From assembly GCA_045543655.1 (NCBI GenBank), contig JAZPXN010000029.1:1-11847 (forward strand): a stretch of DNA of 11,847 nucleotides, in the 5' to 3' direction. A model generated the notes under the pieces. That model was not told the origin of the DNA and did not search any database. It saw only the letters and a program-made list of their open reading frames with translations. The position numbers and the translations under genes were made by a program. The stretch comes from RGIG995 sp045543655. GTDB taxonomy: Bacteria; Bacillota; Clostridia; Oscillospirales; UBA644. Positions 1 to 8,100 of the stretch are shown here, piece after piece. Numbering within the stretch: position 1 is the stretch's first letter; each line of letters starts with the position of its first letter.

Positions 1-49
1 CGGGTTCAAGCACGGTATTCGCATCACAAAACGAACGATGCGCTATCGT

Positions 50-216
50 GAGCCTCCCCTTAGTAAGGGGAGGTGGCGCGGCGTGTTCGGCCGCCGTGAC
101 GGAAGGGATTGACCGGGAGTGAGATTCTTTCCCTATGGAATTGTGGAAGGTAACATTTTCCGTGTCAATCCCCTCAGTCACCTGCGGTGACAGCTCCCCT
201 TACTAAGGGGAGCCTC
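50..216. repeat. MITE-like element with imperfect terminal inverted repeats
   Basis: Non-coding element of about 167 bp. The first 28 bases (50-77) match the reverse complement of the last 28 (189-216) at about 25 positions. After a short indel the similarity resumes at 96-113 versus 164-181 (16 of 18). Each end contains a self-complementary CTCCCCTTA/TAAGGGGAG palindrome that would fold into a 9-bp stem. The interior (114-163) shows no reading frame. No transposase is present, so it would have to be mobilised in trans or be a structural repeat family. No clear target-site duplication was seen. Palindromic CTCCCCTTA repeats of this kind are, from memory, common in Clostridia genomes; copy number here cannot be judged. 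Confidence 0.7.
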
Positions 217-350
217 AACGGAGGTGCCACGTTCAATTTATGCGTTCTGCGCAACCGTTTCCTCTCAAAACTCTTTTCGCTTTGAATTTCTACTCATCGG
301 CAATAGCCTCTATTGAACCGCGCGACCGACGTGTGGCTTTCTGCATACAA
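206..350 (+). repeat. Left arm of 145-bp inverted repeat
   Basis: Positions 206-326 are a perfect 121-base reverse complement of 11727-11847. Positions 327-350 continue the match imperfectly (about 18 of 24) to 11703-11726. The arm contains a CCTCAACGGAGG palindrome, a CAATAG/CTATTG hairpin (301-315) and a GC-rich stem at 318-336. Its outer 11 bases are shared with the end of the MITE-like element. No credible gene lies in it. The inner end stops at the T-tract of the leftward operon's terminator. Confidence 0.95.
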
Positions 351-382
351 AAAGGCGATGAAATCAACGATTTCATCGCCTT
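349..382 (-). terminator. Rho-independent terminator of the leftward operon
   Basis: Read on the minus strand, a perfect 13-bp stem (AAGGCGATGAAAT pairing with ATTTCATCGCCTT) with a 5-base loop runs straight into TTTTTG. It lies about 44 bases after the stop codon of the sortase-tailed protein, as expected for the end of its transcript. The hairpin is perfect on both strands, but a T-tract follows only on the minus strand. Confidence 0.92.
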
Positions 383-425
383 CTATTTACAGTTATCCGG
401 TATTTGCGGGAGCGCTTTGGGATCG

Positions 426-1049
426 TTACGCCTTTCTGCCCTTAACGAATGGGAGGGACAGAGCCGCGGAAAGCAAGGCCGCAACGGCGAAAAGGGCCAC
501 GGAGCGGTCGGCGGTGGAGGGGTTCCCAGAGGCCACGCAGAGGGCGTACAGACGGGCGCCGGTGGTGACGAAGGTGATTTTTCCGTCCCTTTCGACGGCG
601 GTGAGGGCGATTGCTTTTCCGGCCGCGTCGATGGCGCAAACGGTGATGGCGTCGTTGGCTTCGGGAGCGTTTACGGTGACCTTCGCCCCTTTGTTGGAGA
701 TTTCGTTTCCGTCGGCGTCGAGGCAGACGACGTCGTAGACGACGGGCCCATCGAATTCCTCCGCAAGGCAGTCCTCAACCCATTTTTTGACCTCTTTTTC
801 GTCGGGTTGGACGGGATAGACACGGAGCGTTGCGGCGTTGTCGGGCAGTTTTTCGGCGGAAAATGGGGCGCCGTCGGGGAGGACGCCGGAGGCTTTTCCG
901 TCGGAAACGGGAACGGAGATTCCGTTGCAGCGATTCGTATACTCCACGGAGAAGTCCTTGGATTCCTTCGGCAATTCCGCGGCAAACGCGGGGACGGCGA
1001 CGGACAGCACAAAGAGCGGGATCAAAAGCGAGATCAGCAGTTTTTTCAT
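426..1049 (-). CDS. Secreted protein with sortase-like C-terminal anchor (207 aa)
   Basis: The start chosen is the ATG at 1049, preceded by AAAGGAGA about 8 bases upstream. It opens a clean signal peptide (MKKLLISLLIPLFVLSVAVPAFA, residues 1-23). A longer in-frame start at 1151 would only add a non-secretory leader. The mature part (about 24-175) looks like one beta-sandwich with alternating hydrophobic strands (LRVYPVQPDE, VVYDVVCLDADGNEI, AKVTVNAP). This resembles beta-rich domains seen in Clostridial adhesins. The C-terminus reads NPSTADRS, then a hydrophobic stretch of about 18 residues (VALFAVAALLSAALSLPF), then VKGRKA. That is the organisation of a cell-wall sorting signal, with Ala in place of the usual Gly of NPxTG. 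It is the last gene of the leftward operon and the only one with an anchor. The exact domain family is not recognised. Confidence 0.85.
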   Translation of the reverse strand: MKKLLISLLIPLFVLSVAVPAFAAELPKESKDFSVEYTNRCNGISVPVSDGKASGVLPDGAPFSAEKLPDNAATLRVYPVQPDEKEVKKWVEDCLAEEFDGPVVYDVVCLDADGNEISNKGAKVTVNAPEANDAITVCAIDAAGKAIALTAVERDGKITFVTTGARLYALCVASGNPSTADRSVALFAVAALLSAALSLPFVKGRKA

Positions 1050-1089
1050 GATAGAATCTCCTTTTTCGAGGATAAAGCTCTCATCTCCG

Positions 1090-1146
1090 CCCCTTCCGGG
1101 GGAGGGGGCCGAGGTCAGAGGCAGAGGCGGGATTTCCCGCCTCTGC
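1090..1146 (-). other. Intercistronic stem-loops between the two small secreted-protein genes
   Basis: The 139-base gap between the two small genes holds a perfect 12-bp stem, GCAGAGGCGGGA with TCCCGCCTCTGC, at 1121-1146. Next to it is a G/C-rich imperfect hairpin around 1090-1108. Neither is followed by a T-tract on either strand, so they are not convincing terminators. They could stabilise the upstream mRNA or cause partial readthrough, which would set different levels for the two proteins. That role is inferred. Confidence 0.55.
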
Positions 1147-1188
1147 ATCAATACGGGTCAAAGAGATTGCCTATAAGCCGATCCGGGA

Positions 1189-1701
1189 TCAGCCATTGGC
1201 GGCGGCAAAAGCGACGGTCGCCTTGGCAACGACGCTGACGGCCTCGGTGGGCGTCCCGTCGATGACGACGTCAAAGACGAATTTCGCGGCCTCTTCGGGC
1301 TTATTTTCAACGCCTGCGGCAAGGGTCTGCGCCTCGTCCTCGTAAGTGAAGGTAAAGTCATTGTCCACGTCGGAGAGGGCCAGAGTCGCCTTGACGGCGG
1401 CGTTGGAATGGTTGGTCACGGTAACGGAAACCGTATCGTCGGTCCATTGGCCGGCGACCGCGTTATCGTAGGCGTGGGTCTGGGGATTCCACGTGCCCTG
1501 CTCACCGGCATCGTATTCGAAGGTAAAGTCGTTTTCGGACCAGACGACGTCGACGGAATACACGGTGCCTGCGGCGGTGAGTGCCTCGTAGGAAACCCCC
1601 AGATCCTGGCTGGATGCGGCAGGGACCTCGGCGGCGAAGGACGCGACGGTGAGGGTTGCGACGAAGGCGATGGCAAGAAGGACGGTTGCAAGTTTTTTCA
1701 T
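1189..1701 (-). CDS. Small secreted protein made of the giant protein's C-terminal module (170 aa)
   Basis: The start ATG at 1701 is preceded by AAAAAAGGAG and an A-rich leader. Signal peptide: residues 1-23 (MKKLATVLLAIAFVATLTVASFA). The whole mature protein aligns with residues 2343-2485 of the giant protein encoded just upstream. Both share TAAGTV-(Y/F)-SVD-(V/I)-VW, DFTF-(E/D)-Y, QG-(T/A)-WNP, a third Trp and NHSNAAV. The conserved Trp here are W54, W71 and W86, with NHSN at 97-100. There is no Cys, no transmembrane tail and no LPxTG-like signal, so it should be released or bound non-covalently. The gene starts 66 bases after the giant gene's stop with no terminator between them, so co-transcription is likely. 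I do not recognise a named family. Homologues with this Trp pattern may be a small Clostridial surface-protein family. Confidence 0.9.
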   Translation of the reverse strand: MKKLATVLLAIAFVATLTVASFAAEVPAASSQDLGVSYEALTAAGTVYSVDVVWSENDFTFEYDAGEQGTWNPQTHAYDNAVAGQWTDDTVSVTVTNHSNAAVKATLALSDVDNDFTFTYEDEAQTLAAGVENKPEEAAKFVFDVVIDGTPTEAVSVVAKATVAFAAANG

Positions 1702-1767
1702 GGTGTTTTTCTCCTTTTTTGATTTATTTTTTTGATTTTTTTTATTTGCGGTTTGTTTTTTATCGTC

Positions 1768-2199
1768 TTATTCCGGCTTTGAGAAGGTCAGAGTTGCGGT
1801 AGCGACCTTGGTGAGATTCGCCGTGGGAATCCCGTCAATCGTCAGAAGAAATACTTCGTAGGGAGCGTTGAGATAGGTCGTTCCCTCTGCCGTTGCGAGG
1901 GTTGCGGACGTCTTATCCGAGGTGACGGTCAGACCGTCGGCGGGATCTCCGTCGGCGATCGCCATCGTGACGTTGACGGCGGCGTTGGAATGATTGACCA
2001 CGGTCACCTTCAGATCCTTGTCGGCCCAACCCGATCCGGTGGTTTCTCCAAAGGTGTGATCCTCGGGGTTCCACGCGCCCTGCGTTCCGCTCACGTAATC
2101 AAAGGTGAAGTCCCCGTTCTCCCAGACGATATCCACGGAGAACACGGTCCCGGCAGCGGTAACGCCTTCGAAATTGACGGTGAAATCCTTTTCGGAGGA
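1768..2199 (-). other. Coding region of the C-terminal Trp module of the giant protein
   Basis: Residues 2343-2485. W2368, W2385 and W2400 and the NHSN motif at 2411-2414 align with W54, W71, W86 and 97-100 of the neighbouring 170-residue protein. At DNA level a 20-base stretch is identical between 1391-1410 and 1973-1992, but the flanks have diverged, so the duplication is not recent. Function unknown; an assembly or attachment module is inferred from its terminal position and standalone copy. Confidence 0.85.
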
Positions 2200-5100
2200 G
2201 CCGATGATTTCCTTGTCGAGATCCTCCAGGGCGATCATATCGATCCAGTTCTCGTCTCCGACGGATCTCCACTGAATATGGGTATCGTTGGTCCGAACCT
2301 CAATTTCCGCCGAAGCATCCCCCGTCAGCCGCTCTACGGTGGTCAGGTCGGTCCATTCTCCGAAGCCCTTCGCATACTGAACCGCGCCGTTCTCGATCCG
2401 GACCCGAACCGTATTTTCATCGACCGTCTTCGTTTTGATATGAGTAGCAACGGAAGCGTCGGTCAGCTCTTTTCCTGCTTCCCAAAGAACGCCCTGGGTA
2501 TTGAGGATGACGGTGTAAGAATCGTCTGCGTCGATAAAGGGTTTTCTCGTACAGTTAAAGTCGATAACCGCGTCGGGGCCGACGTTGACGGTGCTCTTCG
2601 TATTCGTAAAGATAAAGCTGGCGCCGGAGCCGGTCACCGTACCGCCGGTAATGGAGCAGGTCCGATTTTCTTTATTCAGCCGGAAGGCCTGGGAGGCGGC
2701 GGACAGCGTAACGACGGTGGGAACCTTCCCGTCGGTCTGAGAAACGGTAATATCCGCGCCGGAATTGATGCAGTTTCCGCTCGTCGAGGTCAACGTTACC
2801 GCCCCGCCGGAAATCGTTACGTTACATCCCGTCTGAGAAATGATCAGGTTGTTCGTACCCGTGATCTCCACCGCGCCGCCCTCGATGGAGCAGGTGCCGG
2901 CGTAGACCCGGAGAATCTCGCTGGATCCGTTTGCGATCAGCGTACCGTCGGTCATCTTGAATCCGGTCCCGTATGCCAGGATCTGATTGGTCTTTCCGGA
3001 AACCTCGATCCGGCCGCCGGATACGTTGATCCCGCCGTTGGAATAAAGATGATAACGGTCTGCGGCGTTGATCTTTAAGGTTCCGCCCCCAACGTTAAGG
3101 GTGCCGTTGGTCTGGATCCCGTTTCGGTATTTCACGTAAACGTCAACGTCCGCTCCGGTTTGCGTATAAGAGCCGGCCGGGACGTGGATCCCGTAGCTGT
3201 AAGCGTCAATCTCCAGACTGCCGCTCCCGGTAACGGTAATATTGCCGGTTTTTACGATGATCCCGGAGACGTCGGTGGAGGCGGTCCCGTTGTTGATCGT
3301 ATTTTCGCCCACGACGTTCAAGGTGAAATCATCGGACGTTTCAAACTGAATCTGCTGTGCGGTCACGTTATTCAGGGTAACGACTCCGCTTTCGATATCG
3401 TAAGAAAGGTCGCCGCTTCCCACCGAAAGGGTCTTGTTTTTATCGTCGTCGTCCATTCCCAGAACAACCTCTTCCCCGGAGGTCGTGATCACGGTAATGA
3501 TATTGTCGTATTTTTCCAGGGTGGAAATCGCTTCTTCGATGGCCTTTGCCATGGCGTCGACTTCTGCCTGGCGAGAGCCGTCCAGACCGGTGATCACCGC
3601 GGCAACGGCAGAATCAACGGCAGAGAAATCTCTGTAATGAAGCTTATTCAGGGCGCTTGCTTCCGCGATGGCTTCGTTGACTGCGGTATAATCCGCGCCC
3701 TTGTATTCCAATGCGGCAACAGCGTCGTTGATTGCCTTTGCCATGGCGTCAACCTCTGCCTGTTCCGTAGCATATTTTCCGGTAACAACGGCGGAAATCG
3801 CGGCGTCAACGGCGGTGAAATCCTTGTAAAGATCCCGATTTAGAGCGTTGGCCTTGGAGATGGCTTCGTTGACTGCGGTATAATCCGCTCTCGTGGCGGT
3901 CTTGATCTGACGGGCCTCGGCCACGTCTACGAGATTTTTGCCCGCTTCCCAGACCACGCCCTCGTCGTTCACGGTGAGGGTATAGGCGCCGTCGGCGTCG
4001 TAGATCGGCTGAGTCGTGCAGGTGTAGTTAACGTCGGCGTCAGCGCCAATGGTCACGGTGGCAGCGGCGGCAACTTCCACAAAGTGCGTCCCGCTTCCCT
4101 GAACCGTACCGCCGGAGACGGTGAAGGATTTTCCGGAAGCTACATAGGCAAATTTCGTTGCTGCAGAAGTAACCGTACCGCCGGAAATGGTAGCAACACC
4201 GAACAAACCTCTATTCGCTTTCGTAATATTGACGGTGCCGCCGGAAATCTTGATTGGATAGTTCCCACCACTTGTGAGAATCGCATTCCCGGCAGGAGCA
4301 TTGATGGTAACGTCCCCGCCGGAGATGACCACACCGCCATGTCCGTACACACAGTTTTTGCCGCTGGCACGGGAAGTAGCGGTTACCGTACCGCCTTCAA
4401 TGGTGATCGTAGCGCTGGTTTTGTTCACCAACAGGGGCTGTTCCGTAGCAGAGGAAGTCACCGTACCGTCGTAAATTCGAATTTTTCCGCCGTTTTGCGC
4501 GGTGATTCCGTATTTTCCCGTAGCATAAACGGAAAGAGTTCCGCCGCGAACGACGATATCGGCGCCTGCATTCGCAATACCGTGATTTCCTTTCGACGTA
4601 AGTTTCACCGTCGCACCGGTCTGCAAATAATATCCGCCTCCGGTAATATAGAACGCAGGGGATGAACCGGTGACGTTCAGCGTTCCGGTTCCCGTAACGG
4701 TAATACTTCCGCTACGGACACGCATCCCGACCGCCGTCGTGGAGGATACGGTATTCGTACCCTGAACGTTAAGGGTAAATCCGCCGTTCATATAAAAGTC
4801 TACGGTGCTTGCCGTAACGTTATTAAAGACGACCGTTGCAGTATCGGCATCGTAAGTAATCGTTCCGTTCCCCATGGGAATGGAAGCGGCAGAGCCACCC
4901 TTCAGATCCTTCAGGGTCACAGCCTCCCCTTCCGTGGGAACTACAACGATATAGGAAACTGCCGTTCCGCAAATATCGCACTTGTTGTCACCGTCTGCGT
5001 CAACGCATGCAATTTCCTCTCCGCAATCGTCACACAGATAATCGCCGTTTTTATCTACACATTCGTGGGTGGCACCGCATTCATCGCACGTGCCATCGCC

Positions 5101-8100
5101 GTCTGCGTCGGAACAAAGGGGCGTAACGGTCAGATCGTACACCGCCATGGATTCTTCTTGCGCAACGACGACGTTATTGTGAATTCCGAACTGCAGGTAA
5201 GAGATTGCGGAGAAGGTTCTGCTGTCCCCTAACTTGTATTCTCCCTCGGACAAGACGTAAAGATCAACGGTCTTGCTGACTGCGTCTACGATTGCCTTAA
5301 AATACTGTCTTCCGTCAACCAAGTCCCGCACGGGGGTCTTAATAACCGCGATATCTTTATCATTGTAATAGAAGGCCATTGTATCGAGGGCGGTTCCGGT
5401 TCTCCAACCGTGACGGGCGGTATTCGAGCCGTAGGTTCCGTAAACAATGGACATAGCAAGGGAAGCATCGGAAAAATCTTCTACGTACCAAGAAACTTCA
5501 TATTTTTGATTCGCCATAGGAAGAACGGTACTGTTTTTGAAGGCGACCGACTTGTGTTGGACCTTTTCGACGAATCCGTCGATCCGCAGACCTCCGGGAT
5601 ATCCGTTGATCTTGGCAGACTTTATGGAAGAGTAATCTACGGTATACCGGAAGATTTCTCCGCACTCGTCACACTTGTGATCCCCGTCGTTGACCGGATC
5701 GGCGCATTTCGTGATTCCGTCGGCGCCGCAGACGTCGCATTTGTGATTTCCGTCGCCGGAAGCATCGACGCAATTCGCGCCTTTTACGCCCGCTCCGCAA
5801 TCGTCACAATAATGATCGGCATCGTCGGAATCGGCGCAAACGGTAATATTTTCCGCGCCGCACTCGTCGCACTTGTGATCGCCGTCGGCCGGGGCGTCGG
5901 TGCAATCGTTTACGACGGCGTTACATTCGTCACAGGCGTGGTTTCCGTCGCCGGAAGCATCGTTGCAAGATGTAATTCCCTCTGCTCCGCAAATATCACA
6001 AGTGTGATTTCCGTCGCCAGAGGCGTCGGTACAAATTTCGCCCTTGACCCCGGTACCGCAGTATTCACAGAGGTGATCCGCGTTGGTATCGGCGTGAGCA
6101 AATTCCCCGGTGGTATAGGCGGTACAGAGGCTGTCGCTGTCACAGATATGGTCCTTGTTGGCATCGGCGCAGACCGTCAGGGATTTTTCGCAGGCATCGC
6201 AGAGATGGTCGCCGTCCAAAGGACTGTCGTAACAATCGTAGGAGAAGGTAAACTGACTCTGTTCATGGTAATACTTTCCGGTCCGGGTAGAGTAGTATTC
6301 CACGGAAATATGTTCCCCGTCCTCGGAGAAATTGAAGAAGGCAATCATGCCAAGTCCGTCAAAATACAAGTCGGAATGTTGGGCGTCAATCCGGGACTGA
6401 TAGACGGCGTTGCCGTAATCGCCAACGTCCCAACGATTGGTCAAAGAATCCCCGGTGGTGTGACCGCCCAAAATCATGATGACGTTGGGATGCTTCTTTG
6501 CGTGTTCCCACATCTGTTTTCCGCCGTCATTCGTCATGGTAGAATTCGAATTTAAGGTAGAGTGAGAAACGATAATCGCTTTGCGGTCGGAATAGGTATT
6601 CAAAACCTCAGACATCCAACGGAAGACCGCTTCGCTCCGTTCGTAGGCGATGTTCAAAACGATATAATCAACGCTTCCGACGGTAAAGAGAACGTAATTG
6701 TTTACAATGGAATCTTCTTCAAACAATCCGCCGTTTTCTTTGAGATATTGATAATAATATCCGTTTTTATCTCCGAAATAGTTGTTCATCGCCGTATAAC
6801 GGTCGTGGTTCCCTTGGGTCATCGAATAGCCGACCAGTCCGTTAAGACGGTCGTACTGCTGTTTGACCGTCGTCCATTCTCCCGCGCTGCTTCGGTCGGT
6901 AATATCCCCCACGTGAAGCACGTGTTCGATCTTGCGGGCATCTACGTTTTCCACCAGATAATCGAAAATCGGGGGGAAGGATGCGGGAGAACGGTCAAGG
7001 CAGTATTGGGTATCGGGAAGAACGGCGATGGAGCCCACGTATTCCACGGGATCCAGAGCACGCTTTTCTTCCATTTCCGCTTCGGTCAGCCAGGTTCTGC
7101 CGTAAGGAATATCGTAACCCTTTCCGGAAACGTCGGGAATCGTCTCTCCAAAGGAGGAATCAAACAGATTGTAGCTGACCAACAGATTCTCGTCGGACAG
7201 ATCGGCGGCATTCAGATCCGCTTTGATTTCTTCTTCGGTACGGACGTCGGAATACAGAGAAAGATCGCCCATATATCCGGCGAAGGGATAGCGGTTCATT
7301 TCATTGGCATATCCGCCAAGCCAAAGCTCTGCGGGAATTTCCTTGATTCCGGTGACCGGCTCCACCTTCGCGGAGGCAGTAAGGGTCTGGGCGAGGGAGC
7401 CGTTGATATAACAACAAATCTCGTTGCCGCTTGCCCCCGCGCCGCAGGTGATGGCAAGGTGCGTCCAGGTATCCCTGCTGATCTTTACCTTGGAAAAGGT
7501 ATAGGAAGTCCCCCGGTAGTTCACCTTGGGAACGCCCCCGTCAATGATGCAATTGAACCGATTTTCCGAAAGATAATCAAATACGTAGCTCGCTTCCCCG
7601 TAACCGTCCCGGGACAAATTGACCCAAACGGAAATCGTCATGGGAAGCGCGTCAAAGGAATCGTCGGTAAGATAATAATTCCCAAGGGGGTGAAGGGATT
7701 CCTTCGCATCGTTATCGTGCATCAAAAAGTGATCGAACTTAACGCCCCGCTCCACGATGCCGGAGGTCAGGCCCTTTTTCACCGTGAAGTTCTCCACCGT
7801 CGTGACGGCGTCGGCGTTGAGCTGATAAAGGCCGAACACGGGATAGAAGGTGGTGGCAGCGTAGTAAAGGGAGACCGATTCCTTAAACTGACCGTCTTTT
7901 AAGATAAAGGCGGTCACCTTCTTCGCTTCCGCGTCAAATTCAATTTTTACGTTATGCTCGATGGAGGGGTCGTCGGCCCGGGTATCGGGCGTCTGGTCGA
8001 TATTCTTCTCTGCCCCGAACTGGGATTCCAATACCGCAAGCCCCTTATAATAATTCCGGTCAATATCGGAGGAGGAGCCGTAGGCATCGATATCGTACCA

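Noticed and set aside
1050..1188. Intrinsic terminator between the two small genes
   Set aside because: The 12-bp stem is strong but has no T-tract on either strand.
240..1238. 332-residue open frame on the plus strand
   Set aside because: It crosses a repeat arm, a terminator and runs antisense to two well-supported secreted-protein genes. The product is low-complexity Gly/Arg-rich without domains or a ribosome binding site.
1990..4665. Plus-strand open frames 1990-3078, 3160-3843 and 4084-4665
   Set aside because: They are antisense to the beta-helix, FIVAR and module-coding parts of the giant gene and contain no independent evidence of coding.
5659..6225. CRISPR array or DNA satellite
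   Set aside because: The periodicity is at protein level (variable 54-75 base units in frame), the DNA units are diverged, and there are no spacer-like unique segments.
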